Source: Hibiscus mutabilis (lineage: Eukaryota > Streptophyta > Magnoliopsida > Malvales > Malvaceae). From it: a DNA stretch of 64,000 nucleotides. Positions 22,461 through 33,250 of the stretch are shown piece by piece. Location of the stretch: the NCBI GenBank assembly GCA_019671005.1, contig CM033714.1:80343909-80407908 (forward strand). Reading direction: 5' to 3'. The position numbers were made by a program, and so were the translations under genes. Under the pieces are notes generated by a model that was not told where the DNA came from, made no database searches, and saw nothing but the letters and a program-made list of their open reading frames with translations. Numbering within the stretch: the stretch's first letter is position 1; every line of letters begins with the position of its first letter.

Positions 22461-23463
22461 TGGCCACAGAAGATATGTTGACGACCTTAGAGAATAGCCA
22501 CAAGGGTACCCAAGATAGACTCGATAAAATGGAAAAAGACTAGAAGGAAGAAATTGCGCAAGCTCAGAGAAGCACTATCAGCCAAAAAGCTGCTATGTTG
22601 GGATTTAGAGACTCAAAAAGAGGAAAGACGGTTAAATCCGTAGGTGTTTTATTACCCCAACCCGGGATGGCTTGTGAGATATTTCCATCAAAGGGGAGTT
22701 TCCATATCCATATGGCAGAAACCTCAGTTCATATACTAGTAAAGTATAAGATAAATCATGGGGAGAACCAAGGCGTTAAGGTTCTCAATAAAGCAAACGA
22801 AAGGACCAGAGCGAATAAGAAGCTAGAAGACCGTTGTGTCAATCTCGAAGAGATCATCAGAGTTCTACAAGGAGGAAACATTTATGGCGGCAAAGATGCT
22901 AGGGATCTAAGTCTAATGTTTGACTTGGTGATTCCCCAAAATTTAAATCTCTTGACTTCAAGAAGTATGAAGGGACCACTTGCCCTTTGGCGCACTTGAC
23001 CATGTACTGTCGAAAAATGTCACTACACCTGGAAAATTAGAAACTACTTATTTATTGTTTCCAAGATAGTTTACCGGGGTCTACTACCCGATGGTATACC
23101 CAGTTGAGCCAGGTCAACATACAAACTTGAAGAGATTTGTCAATAGCTTTCCTTGAACAGTACAAGCATGTGATAGATATGGTCCCAAGCATGATCGTTC
23201 TACAAGATATAGAACAAAGGCCCAATAAGAGTTTCCACCAGTACGCCTAAAGGTGGCGAGATATGGCAGCCCAAGTTCAACCTCTATTTTTGGAAAATGA
23301 GGTTACTCCAATGTTTGTGGAGACTTTAAATGATCATTTCTACAACCATATGTTAAACCATTCTACCAAAGGTTTCACAAACATGGTTATGAATGAGGAA
23401 TTGATATTAACAACCATCAAAAGTGGAAGACTCGAGGAAGGGGAATATGAAGAGCGCCTATAA
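22461..23463 (+). pseudogene. gag remnant of the gutted Ogre-type element
   Basis: Starts MATEDMLTTLENSHKGTQD at 22461 and runs through frames broken by several stops. Recognisable blocks are EEIAQAQRSTISQKAAML, DLSLMFDLVIPQNLNL, TMYCRKMS, and after frame changes AAQVQPLFLENEVTPMFVET followed by LNDHFYNHMLNHSTKGF. These parallel the gag at 55554-57442 block by block (DLSLVSDLVLPPKFK, TMYCRKMAAYL, AAQIQPPLPEHEITPLFV). The zinc-binding and protease parts are absent. Confidence 0.8.
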
Positions 23464-24343
23464 CTACTCTAGCTAGGAAATCTTGTCACGAATTAAATAG
23501 GTCAAGATTGGCTAGAATTCACCCATGCCTTCCTAAAATAATGCTCAGATAGTAAAGGATTTTCCTAGACGATATTGGGGTCATGCTTAGAACCAACCCT
23601 TTTTCTTTTACCCGCGAGCATTAAGGATCTTTTGTAAGGGCTTCTATGTTAATCTACTTGTTCTAAAGATGCATTCCATTTATCTTCTCAAGTGGACAAC
23701 ATTTTATTTTTATTTCTTTTCATTTTTCATCCATTTCTCTTCTGAAATACATCTTCTTTGCAGAGTCCTCATTATTAATTGTATGAATGATTCTTAAATC
23801 TAATCCTGAGATAGAAGGGAAATAAAGTGTGTTCAGGATTAATGAGGAGATCCCATTTTGAGTGAATTTTCTTCTCAGACATTGTTGTTAAGATCTTTGA
23901 ATGAAGTGATAACTTTAAAATATCTACCAACTGAAGATTACTTCTCTTTGATGATATCTGTGTGTGAAATGACATTTGGCATTCCTTCATTTCCCTTTAC
24001 GAATAAGAAAATGAAAAAATATCCCTTGCTGTCCCCTTTGAGCCCTATATTTTTCTTATGATTGAACCCTAATCAAGGATCTCTCCTCACACTAGGGGCA
24101 AAGAGGATGAAAGGTTGTTTACAAGCAAGAAAAAAAACATATCAAATCAAGTTGAATGTCCTAAATTCAAAATAAAAGGACAAAGAGAAAAAAAGAAAAA
24201 AAAAGAAAGAAAAGAAAAAGAAAGAAAATAAAAAGGAAAGGAAAGGAAAGAAACAAAAGCTAAAATGAGAAAGAAAATTTGAAACAAGAGAAAAAACATG
24301 TACAAAGCTCTTCAAATGATACATGTGCCAGAAAAGGAATTGA
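23464..24343 (+). other. Relic of the Ogre intron, then noncoding 3' region
   Basis: The text ATTAAGGATCTTTTGTAAGG at about 23619 and TTGCAG|AGTCCTCATTATT at about 23763 parallels the intron of the element at 58979-59189 (ATAAGGATCTCTTGTATGGG; ATGCAG|GTCGCTCATGATT). After a few codons of similarity the pol region is missing. From 24130 to 24300 there is an almost pure purine stretch of AAAGAAAAAGAAAG phrases, the counterpart of the A-rich tract at 62640. Confidence 0.6.
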
Positions 24344-24380
24344 ACTCTAGGGTGAAAACCCAAAATGGGCAGTTTAGAGT
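24344..24380 (+). repeat. Two-storey hairpin with GAAAACCC core (copy H1)
   Basis: The outer arm ACTCTAGGGTG pairs with CAGTTTAGAGT (ten of eleven positions, two G-T). Then comes an unpaired AAAA and an inner CCC/GGG stem around AAAAT. The same plan with different outer arms occurs four times at 62691-63329. Confidence 0.7.
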
Positions 24381-25631
24381 GATCCAGAGAATAAAAGAAG
24401 AGAGATCTCATCAAGAAAAGTTGATCCTTGGTTTAGTCACCCTTAAATATGTATTTGAGCCTATATATCTTTTTTGTAGCTCGAGCCCAACCTACATTAC
24501 AAGCCTTTAAAGACCATTTGGATCACACATGAATACCAAAGAAAATGAGTTTGTTTTCAAAACATATTCCGCCTAATTGAGTTAACCTTTCTTCAGGGAC
24601 CTATAAACTTCTAATGTCTGATTGAGGTTAGAAAAGTGGGAAAATTGAAATTTGGGGAGTGGGTGAGTTAAAGGGAGCCACCTAAAAGTGGGGCATTATC
24701 CAGTTGATAGATTCATGAATCATTCATACTATGAATTTTGGGGCATCTGACTTTGCTCTTTTCCCATGTTTGCCATGACTTCTTTTTAAATTCTAGCCTT
24801 GTCTTGTATCTTACAAGTATATTAACACAGATTCATGAAAGACAAAAGATTTCTTGGTGTTGATCCCAACCATAGGGAACCGTAGGGTAAAATGTTTGCC
24901 ATCGCATCAGAAAGTAATAGAGTGGCTCGCTAATATAAATGATGACAATTGAACTTCAGATTGAATGAGGGCATCACCTTGCATGAGGAAGGTAAAAACA
25001 CATGAATGTGAGATCAACCATGTTGTCAAGCAAGACCCGCGCATGAAATGAAAAAACCCTAAAACAAAAAAAAAGATAGAGTTGCGCCCATTGGGCAAAC
25101 CATCCACCAATTGGGGCAATTTATGTTGACCAAGAATCCAAGATCCCTGACTTTGTTAGGCGCGAGAGGAAGAGATTAAAATGCAAATATCATTCGAAGA
25201 CATTTAAGGTGGAGATTCCCCTATGAGTAATTTGGAAACTCACAGGGAGCATTAAAAGAAGGTTTAAGCGTATTTCAAGAAACATCAGAAAATCTAAGGC
25301 TTTTTGAATTAGGGAGAGAATGTCTTTCACTCAATACTGATGTATCAACTACAATGATAATGAGATTTGCGAAATGCAAGGTATTGACATGTGAGGACCA
25401 GATGTTTCCTATGAAGCCAAGGGGCAGAAGGAATAAGAAATGGCAAAGCAGAGACAGTGGAGATGGCTGCTTGTCTGGGTTAGACGAGCAAGTATACAAA
25501 AATAATATTAAAAAGGAAACTATATAAAATTGGCATGCATTCATGTTTTAGACATCCTTAGGTGTATGATCATCACAATCACATCAATCATTGAATTTTG
25601 ACAAGAATACGAAAGCTTTCACAGCAAAAGA
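24381..25631 (+). other. Noncoding 3' region of the gutted element
   Basis: No retroelement domain is recognisable. The phrase GTTGATAGATTCATGAATCATTCATACTATG (24695-24725) has a loose counterpart at 62857-62884 in the second element. Short open frames here have no support. Confidence 0.45.
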
Positions 25632-26450
25632 ACCTGCTTATCCGTTCAGGCATAAGGAGAATAAAACATGCCTATCCGTTTAGGCATAAGGAGAATGAAA
25701 CCCGCTTATCCGTTAAAGCGTAAGGAGAAGGGAACCCGCTTATCCGTTCAAGCGTAAAGAGAATGGAACCCGTCTATCCGTTCGGACGTAAGGAGAATGG
25801 AACCTGCTTATCCGTTCAAGCGTAAGGAGAATGGAACCCACTTATCCGTTCAAGCGTAAGGAGAATAGAACCCGCTTATTCGTTCAGGCGTAAGGAGAAC
25901 AAAACTCGCTTATTCATTCAAGTATAAGGAGAATGGAACCCGCTTATCCATTCAAGCGTAAGGAGAATAAAACTTTTCTATCCGTTCAGACATAAGGAGA
26001 ATAGAACTCACTTATCCGTTCAAGCGTAAGGAGAATGGAACTCGCTTATCCGTTCAAGCGTAAGGAGAATGAAACTCGTCTATCCATTCAGACATAAGAC
26101 GAATAGAACCTACTTATTCGTTCAAGAATAAAGAGAATGGAACCCTCTTATCTGTTCAAGCGTAAGAAGAATAGAACATGTCTATCTATTCAGACGTAAA
26201 GAGAATGAAACCCGCTTATACGTTCAGGCGTAATGAGAATAGAACCCGTCTATCCGTTCATGCATCAGAAGAATAAAACTCGTCTATTCGTTCAGGCGTA
26301 AGGAGAATGGAACCTGCTTATCCATTTAAGTGTAAGGAGAATAGAACTCGTCTATTAGTACAGATGTAAAGAGAATGCAACCCACTTATCCTTTCAAGCA
26401 TAAGGAGAATGGAATCCGCCTATCCGTTCGGGCATAAGGAGGATGGAATC
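25632..26450 (+). repeat. Tandem array 2: twenty-four copies of the 34-bp hairpin unit
   Basis: Twenty-four 34-bp units by my count. The 5' arms and 3' arms of each unit are matched: CGCTT with AAGCG or AGGCG, CGTCT with GGACG or AGGCG, TGCCT with AGGCA. The loop (ATCCGTTC and close variants) and the linker TAAGGAGAATGGAACC stay constant. It lies directly upstream of LTR 2, the place where Tat-lineage elements carry variable tandem repeats. Confidence 0.9.
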
Positions 26451-26540
26451 GTCAAGCGAATTGGCAATCAATGAAAATTAGTGCCTTTCGTTCTTTGCTT
26501 TATCTCTGTTTCACACGAATAAGCAAAGAGGGGCAGTTGT

Positions 26541-28258
26541 TGTCACTAAATTTTCGAATATGGAAAGGAAAAAAGAGAAGAATCAGCCCCCAAACCTGCT
26601 CAAATTCAAATCAAATTAGCCCTGAATCAAATCTGAATCTGCATTAAATGAAAAAGGGAAAGAATCACCCAAAAATAGGGATTTATTTTATTCTGAATTT
26701 TTGTATTTTAGGTATGGAAATTACCTATATAAGTGGTTGAACCCCTTTGTAAAAATAGACAGAGAGTTTTAGATAATTTTATAGAGATTTTTACACAATT
26801 TTTATTCGAATTCACTAGGGAAACGCTGCGAAAAAGCTCTAAAAAATTGTACCAATTTGTTGGAAATACAAAGCTTGAGGTATTTTTTAGTTCTTGTTTT
26901 CTTTTTTTCTTTTTATTTGTTTATTTCGAATGTGTGAAAAAGAATGAATGTTCATCTTGTTTGAGCCTTGAATTACTATCATCGGATTTCAAATAAAGGG
27001 TGATCGAGTTTTAAAGATTTTTAAAGTGAGGGAAATTTTGATTCTTTTTTAAAAAAGGAAAAATAATTTTTGTTTGGTTTTGGGAATTTTAAAAGTGGAT
27101 TCAAGTTGGGATTTTAAAAAAGTATTTGCTCCCGGTGTTCTTCAATCCATGAAGAATATCAAGAACACTTGAGAAAAGTAAAAGTGGGGTGTTTGATCCG
27201 TTTTTTTAAAGAAAGTATTAAAGAGTGTTATTAGAGTTGTGCTTTATACTCACATGTTTTTAACCACTGTTTACTTTCAAATTTAGTCTCGGGTTTTAAT
27301 CTTTTTAATTCCATCACTGTTTTGATTTCTTTTTTATTTGAACTTTTAGTATTATTTAACCCTTTATTTTTTTGACATTTTTAAACTAAATTTTAGTTTG
27401 TACATATTTTTTGTTCCAAAAAAAGCCCGATTCACATATGGTGTTGACCCTCTTTAGGGAAGGATACACATTCCTTTTAAAAAAAATCCTTTTATTTATT
27501 CTCTTTTTAATTTGTTTAAGATTTTTGCATTCATTTAAATCTTGTAAATATAATTGTTTAAATTTGTTTTCTATGTTTTTTTTATTAATTAGATTATTTC
27601 CTAAAACACCGAATCATTAATGTTTTAATTAAATTACTAGGTTAGATAAATCTCCTAGGATTAGGTACTTAAATATCTTAGTTAGAGCCTTTTAAAACAA
27701 AAATAGAAAAACACTTCTCACTTAAATTAATAAAACACACTTAATCTAACCCTAAAAAGTAAAATTTACATAGATTATACATTAGGTTAATAATCACTAA
27801 CTTAGAATAAATAAAAGCTTTAACACACTAATTATTTCATTGTCTGTCTGATTAAAAACTGGAACTTACTTAATGCGGTGTCCTATCGAAGGGAAGTGAC
27901 GGGTTAGCGCCAGAAATGTTGGCAGTGATTTGAGTTCACTTTCTAGATGATGGGGCCGTTAAAATGAGATCATATTCATAAATGGACAAAGAGTTTAATT
28001 TTATACGAACTTGCAAATTTCAACATTAAACATTTTGTAACCTCCTAGGTACCAATTTTTGGGTGCTAATCCTTTCCCACGCGTAATCGACTCCGAACCC
28101 ATTTTTGTTTTTCACATACCAAAATGTTGTTTTAATAAAAAATGATTTTATTAAAATGATCCATTTTTAGGTGATCCAATCACACTATTTAAAAGATTGG
28201 TGGTGACTCTGTTGTTTTATTTTTATAAAACGTCGAGCCTGAAAAAAGGGTTGCGACA
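26541..28258 (+). repeat. LTR 2 of the gutted Ogre-type element
   Basis: Starts TGTCACTAAATTTTC after the purine tract GCAAAGAGGGGCAG and ends TTGCGACA at 28258, where copia RNase H sequence begins. It has the same block order as LTR 1, plus about 600 bp of extra T-rich sequence at 27240-27850. Its last 60 bp keep the PBS-like phrase in degraded form (TGGTGACTCTGTTG). Confidence 0.75.
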
Positions 28259-28261
28259 CTT

Positions 28262-28945
28262 GGTCTCCTTCAGTATCTCACATTTACTTGTCCAAATATT
28301 TATTTTGCCGTGAATCGTCTGTCGCAATACATGCATGGTCCTTCACTTGTACATTGGACAACAACTAAGTGCATCATGCGTTATCTCAAAGGAACATTAT
28401 GCCATGACATTCTTTTTCGTTCAGCATTTTCCCTTCATTTCACCGCCTTTGCCGATGCGGACTGGGGAGGATCCTCTACGGACGGTTGATCTACTATTGG
28501 ATATGCTATTTATCTTGGATCTAATCTTATTTCTGAAAAGTCAGCTCGTCAGAAAACTGTTTCTCGTTCTTCCACAGAAGCTGAATATCGTGCCATGGCA
28601 AATGCAACTGCTGAAGTGCTTTGGGTCCAACATCTTCTTCATGAAATTATCGTGGCATTACCAAAATCACCATCTCTCTTCTGCGACAATCTCAATGCCA
28701 CATAGTTTTGCAAAAATCCAGTTTTTCATTATCGTAAAAAACATCTTACCGTTGATTACTTCTTTGTTTGTGACTTAGTTGCTGTGGGTTTCCTACTTGT
28801 TCAACACATTCCCTCTAAAAGCTCAGATTGCGGACATACTCACCAAACCGCTTGGTCGTAATCTCTTCATCCATTTTCGGTCTAAGATTGGAGTCTCCGA
28901 TGGATCCTCTATCTTGCGGGGGCGTTTAAGGATAAAGATAAGATG
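28262..28945 (+). pseudogene. Ty1/copia RNase H, downstream half of the split element
   Basis: Blocks read QYLTFTCPNIYFAVNRLSQY, MRYLKGT, FADADWGGSSTDG, KTVSRSSTEAEYRAMANATA, LFCDN and IADILTKPLGRNLF, the normal order of copia RNase H and the pol end. Stops (at about 28488 and 28703) and frame changes break it. The purine-rich GCGGGGGCGTTTAAGGATAAA at 28916-28936 would be the polypurine tract and start of the 3' LTR. Confidence 0.85.
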
Positions 28946-29140
28946 ATTTAACTTTTATCTCATTCAAATCCATAAGATAACTCTTAATCAAATATCATTC
29001 AAATCCTATCTCTATCTCAATCTTATCTTATATTTAAATATTTGATTTTCCTTATCTTGTATATAGGTCAATTTGTAAGCCTATATATAGCTCAATTGTA
29101 AACATTATCAAATATACAAATCCTTCACGTCCCTTTCCAA
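28925..29140 (+). repeat. 3' LTR of the split copia element (right end approximate)
   Basis: AT-rich sequence after the polypurine tract with repeated ATCTTATC and ATTCAAATCC phrases and a TATA-like GCCTATATATAGC at 29082. The matching 5' LTR was not found to the left, so the right border is a guess. Confidence 0.5.
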
Positions 29141-29205
29141 TCCAATAGGTATGTACCATATAGCTTAATCATCCTATACTATTATTTTATAATAACTTCG
29201 ATGTT

Positions 29206-29532
29206 TACAGATATAATTGCGGGATATTCGTCATTAAGTTCATGCAATATCTACCAACAGAGCATTACCGTTCTGTGGTAAGTTGCCATATTATGTCGTG
29301 TTCTTGATGAGTTAAAAGATCACATTCAGGGTTTGTAATGTATGCCGACTTTGTATTTCCATTCTAGCGTGTTAAACCGGGGGATAGATTTTTCTTGTTA
29401 TATGAGATCATCAATCATAAGGAGAACATGTGTCGGGGAAAGGTTTGTAAAGCTGCAATGAAGTTACAGAAACGGAGGCAATCTCCTCCTGCAAAGCAGG
29501 ACCGTCAGTCGATCGTGAAGTTCAAAACATGA
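29206..29532 (+). pseudogene. Ulp1/C48 cysteine peptidase-like 3' fragment
   Basis: The first part reads YNCGIFVIKFMQYLPTEHYR, matching the catalytic Cys region (DCGIFVxKFM) of C48 SUMO-protease-like proteins. After a GTAAGT donor (29280) and a TTCTAG acceptor (29369), a second part reads RVKPGDRFFLLYEIINHKEN and ends in a basic tail with TGA at 29530-29532. C48 domains occur in plant genes and in several DNA transposons. The catalytic His and Asp parts upstream are missing, so this is the tail of a gene or of a transposon-borne copy. Confidence 0.55.
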
Positions 29533-31092
29533 CCGAGGTAAATGTCGTGCAAATCATTTCAGTTACTACTATAACTTGTAACCTGTATTTCGTATTACAC
29601 TTAACTAACACCAATTTACCTGTATCAAAACAGTGCTAGTTTTGGAACTAGATTTCTGAACTGTGCTGATTAATCCGGATATAACTGAAGCAATGAAGTT
29701 GAGATTTTTTTTTTTTTTTGTGTACAAGTTTATTTCCCTGGGTACAAGTTTAGACTTTCCTTAGATATAGTTAGTTTATTCTACACAATAAAATCTATTG
29801 TATTTCCTTAGTTTAGTTTAATCAACGGAGAAGGGTTTTCTCTATATTTTTCTCCTCTCAAAATTAACATGGCCTATGAGCATAAAATTCAGAATTGGGG
29901 ATTTTTTGAATTTCCAGAGTTCTTGAAATTTTAAAATAAAATATTATAGTGATTGTCACGTCTCTAAATCAACGTGTAAATATCTAAATTATATTTACAC
30001 GTTGATTGTCATGTCAATACAATTAATTATATCATGGTCTGGCGTACCACATTAGCTATGATTCCAACCAATAAAAATTACTTATTTTTTTATGTTTCCA
30101 TCAATTTTTTCAACCAATGAGTCTTCACTTATTTTCTTACATGTCATTTGAAAAACTATTTTTTAGAAGTTATTACATAATTAAATTAATGACATAGAAA
30201 AATGCAGAAGCTGATAGTTTTTATTAATTGAGATTATGACTGATATGGAAAACCAGACTCAAGATATAATTACTCGTCAAAAACATTGAGAATTAAGTGT
30301 TTAGAGGTGCTGAAGTGCCACGTCCATTGATTACCACACTTTTGCCTTGTTTTGTTAATTTACTCTGCTCCTCGCATCCAAGAATCTTCAATCAATTACT
30401 CATTTTAACCTTCATATCATGAAAGAACTTATTTAAAATAAAAATAACTAAAAACAACTAGAAATAAGATTAAAAAAACTATAAAAAATACTATGAATGA
30501 AAGCAAATACACATAAGAAACAAATTAAAACTAAGTGAAAAGATGCTCAAAATCATGTAAAGTTTTGTTTTTATTGTTGTAATATTTAAGAGTAAATATT
30601 TGATGCATTGTAGGCGTAATTTTTTACACAATCATATCTATTTAACTTCCATAATATAAATTCTAAATTCTTAATCATAAAACTTAAGACCCCAAACTCT
30701 AAATTCTAAACTTTAAAACTTAAACCCTAAATAAAACCTAAATTATAATCTTTTGTGATAAACTTGTTTTCCATCGTCCGTGAATGAAATATTTTTCTCA
30801 TATTTTAATTGTCAGAATAGTTAACATATTTTATATTCAACATTTTGAATAATATAAGTTTACATTAATTGCATGAAATAAAAAATATAGTACTTAACGA
30901 GTTTAAAAAATAAATATATAAAATCAAATACGTATATGATTATACGAGACATTAAGAAGTAATATGATATATACAGGTTATTAGAATTAAATAAGAGTGA
31001 TAACCATTATCATAGAAAATGGAAAACATTAAATAAAACAATTTTAGTTTAAAAATAAGAATGGAAATGGATGGAGAAACAAGTTTAGAGAT
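29533..31092. other. AT-rich intergenic DNA, no gene seen
   Basis: Contains a possible short LTR relic at about 29716-29870 (TGTACAAGTTTATTTCCC ... CTCAAAATTAACA). AAACCCTAAA-like phrases near 30680-30740 are too irregular to be telomeric. There are no coding frames and no clear structural RNA. Confidence 0.4.
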
Positions 31093-31921
31093 TTAATTCT
31101 ATTTTCTTAAGGCTTCGGCATTCTCCTTCGGTGGAGGAGTTGTGTTGGTGCTTGTGACTATTTCCCACAAATCCTGAGCTTGTAGGTAGGACTCTATATA
31201 CGTCTCCCAATAACCATAGTTGTGGTTAATGAGCTTCCTAATCTCGTTGCTTGTGCTTCTAAAGTCTGCCATGCTGACTGATGCCCAGAGTCCACTAAGC
31301 TTGGTTCTAAACCAATAGTTTTACAGTCCTTGACTGTGTTCTGGCAGAGTTTCCCCTTAACACCTTGATGCAACGTCTACTAATGTAAGTATCCAACGCT
31401 TACCGAAACTTTACAGTCCCTGATTGTGTTTCGACGGAGTCTTCCCTCAACGAACTGATGCACCGACCAATGTAAACATTCAATGCTTACCGAAACTTTC
31501 TCCACTGATAATGGTCTCAGACCGCCTGCTCTAATACCAATTGTTGGAAATTCGACGGACCCAACACACCAATTATGGATGACCTAAGACTGACCACCCA
31601 CTCCTCACTTGTACCCTACATCACTCACTATCTCCCTTGCACACTCACTCTACACTAGCTCATGTCACTATTTTTTTCACACTATCTCATCAACACGTCA
31701 CTCACCCTCACTTTATCACCCAATCTCACTTTTCCCTCAACTTTGCACACACCCACGTCACACACTCTCTTTTTCACTCATAATTTTGCACATGAAAAAG
31801 CCTATATATATAGGTAGACTAAGTCGGTGGATTGACTCCACTATGTCGGTTAAGACATATATTGGTGCTTCTAGATTATTGGAGAAAAGAGAGAGAGAGG
31901 TTGGTGGGCTGGGCTTCAACA
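31093..31921 (-). mobile_element. Copia element fragment: 5' LTR and start of gag (minus strand)
   Basis: The LTR is 31542-31921 (380 bp), with ends TGTTGGAAATTC and GGGCTTCAACA on the plus strand. Next to it, on the minus strand, is the primer binding site TTGGTATTAGAGC, complementary to initiator tRNA-Met as usual in copia elements. From ATG at 31272 (minus) the gag start reads MADFRSTSNEIRKLINHNYG, then YLQAQDLWEIV. The frame is lost at about 31095, so only the 5' end of the element remains. A TATA-like TATATATATAGG at 31803 is on the plus strand. Confidence 0.75.
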
Positions 31922-31934
31922 CACACATTGATCT

Positions 31935-32245
31935 TAATCAATGAGAATTGGATGAATGAGCGCTTTGGTTATCAAATCTTTCCAAGCTATCTCTGGTATA
32001 ATGAATGAGTCATTCTCTCCGTAAATCAAATCAACAGTTTGAATATAGTTAAGTGTAGCTCGAGCCAACTCGCATTGGGATAGGCGTTGGCCTCGTACAA
32101 CCCTTGTTGATCTCCTTCCATACACCTTCAATTTCTGCTTGAAATGCTTTTCTAGCTGTCGTTTCTGAGACATTGTATTGCTTCATGTAGCAAGTTGTTC
32201 CAGTAGTAAACCCTCTCTTTCCCTCAGCCTGCTTCAACAAAACAA
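31935..32245 (-). pseudogene. Terpene synthase last-exon fragment
   Basis: On the minus strand an exon-like start (CAG|GCTGAGGGAAAG) reads EGKRGFTTGTTCYMKQYNVS, then GVWKEINKGCTRPTPIPMRV. This is the pattern of the last exon of terpene cyclases (RG---S--CYMKQ-GVS, W-K-N-E----P---P). After a frameshift at about 32065 the other frame continues LARATLNYIQTVDLIYGEND to the end. The DDxxD and NSE metal-binding motifs would lie in earlier exons that are not seen. Subfamily and product cannot be told. Confidence 0.6.
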
Positions 32246-32660
32246 AATCAGTCCCAAATCTGAATAAATTTGAAAAAAGAAAACATGATTGAACAAAATT
32301 CAAAGCATTGAATACTTATTAGCACAGTCGATGTGAAATTATGCCATGAGAAGTCTACGAAGTGTTTCATCCACGAAAGCTTTTGTCTTGGTCACAAAAG
32401 TGTGACATCCACATCATGTATTGTTCTCGGGTCTTGATCAAATAGTTGATAAAATAAATAAGGAATTAAAATAATAAAATTTACAAAAAAAATATATTAA
32501 AATAATAAAATAGCTTACTTGTTGTTGAACTCCTCAATTTCAGTAATGACGTTTGATGAAATGGGGTTGAAGAACATTTTTAAACTTTGAATCATCCCAC
32601 TGCAACAATTCTCACCATTCTGTGTTTAACTCGATCTACTGAAGAGAAGGTGGTGCATAT
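32246..32660. other. Unassigned DNA left of the gag-protease element
   Basis: It may hold remains of upstream terpene-synthase introns or the 3' flank of the NBS-LRR pseudogene into which the LTR element inserted. No frame is convincing. An AT-rich tract lies at 32440-32515. Confidence 0.3.
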
Positions 32661-33208
32661 TGTCACGGGCCGCCAATTCAGACTCGAGTCATATACGCAA
32701 TTAGCTGCCCAAGGGGTTCAGATCGATGAATTGGGCTTGAAGAGACCACCAGACTTAGCCCGGTCCCTAGAAAATTCTAGAAGGTTCTGGAAGACATTAT
32801 CCATTTGAATTATTTCAAATGATTTATTTAGATAATGTTGAGATATTTAGAGATTTTGTAAAGATATGATGTAAATCTCATCCGTCGATATAAATCAGTT
32901 TTGACCGTCAGATCTAGGGGAGTTCAACTATAAATAGAGGCTCTCCACCTTACTTGTAATCATTCAATCTTTTATCTTCAGAGTAATCAAGGCAATCACT
33001 CTAAAATCCTCTGTGTTATTGATTTTCTTCTTTCAGCTTCGAAGGCCATTCTTTATAGTTTGCTTCCGCTTAGAACGATCTTGTGTTCTTAAGTGCCTTG
33101 GAAGTTTTGATCTTCTAGAGTGGAAATTCAAGCTTACTTAGGCGTTTGTGTGGTGAAATTCGCCTAAGGCCGCGCGGTTTGCTAGGTTGAAATTCTAGCC
33201 CCATGACA
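32661..33208 (+). repeat. LTR 1 of the gag-protease element
   Basis: Paired with 35765-36323. It contains a TATA-like ACTATAAATAGAGG at 32929 and a polyadenylation-like region after it. It ends CCATGACA directly before the primer binding site. Confidence 0.9.
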
Positions 33209-33250
33209 GTTGGTATCAGAGCGAGTGTTCGTGGAAGGCACTGAATCGAG

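Larger units (their letters stand above)
19902..28258 (+). mobile_element. Gutted Ogre/Tat-type gypsy element nested in a copia element
   Basis: Order: array 1 of 34-bp repeats, LTR 1 (20507-21678), PBS at 21680, leader, gag remnant (22461-23463), a relic of the gag-pro/RT intron acceptor near 23763, a noncoding 3' region, array 2, LTR 2 (26541-28258). No RT, RNase H or integrase is present, so it could move only with borrowed enzymes. The lineage is inferred from PBS and gag similarity to the element that starts near 49.4 kb. Because array 2 lies just before LTR 2, array 1 just before LTR 1 is best read as the 3' region of another copy sharing that LTR, as after unequal recombination. Confidence 0.75.

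Noticed and set aside
24142..24414. Minus-strand frame rich in Phe and Ser as a membrane protein
   Set aside because: It is the complement of a low-complexity purine tract in a retrotransposon.
19906..26450. Regular 34-bp repeats that could be taken for a CRISPR array
   Set aside because: Units abut with no spacers, are diverged from each other, and lie in a plant LTR element with no cas genes.
28335..28778. Plus-strand frame of 147 codons
   Set aside because: It is an off-frame reading of the copia RNase H region; the correct frames give STEAEYRAMA and IADILTKPL.
30680..30740. AAACCCTAAA-like phrases suggesting interstitial telomere repeat
   Set aside because: The phrases are irregular (mixed with AAATTCTAAA and AAACTTAAG) and do not form tandem TTTAGGG units.
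32587..32808. Open plus-strand frame of 73 codons
   Set aside because: It spans the border of the LTR at 32661, whose second copy is at 35765; it is LTR sequence, not a gene.
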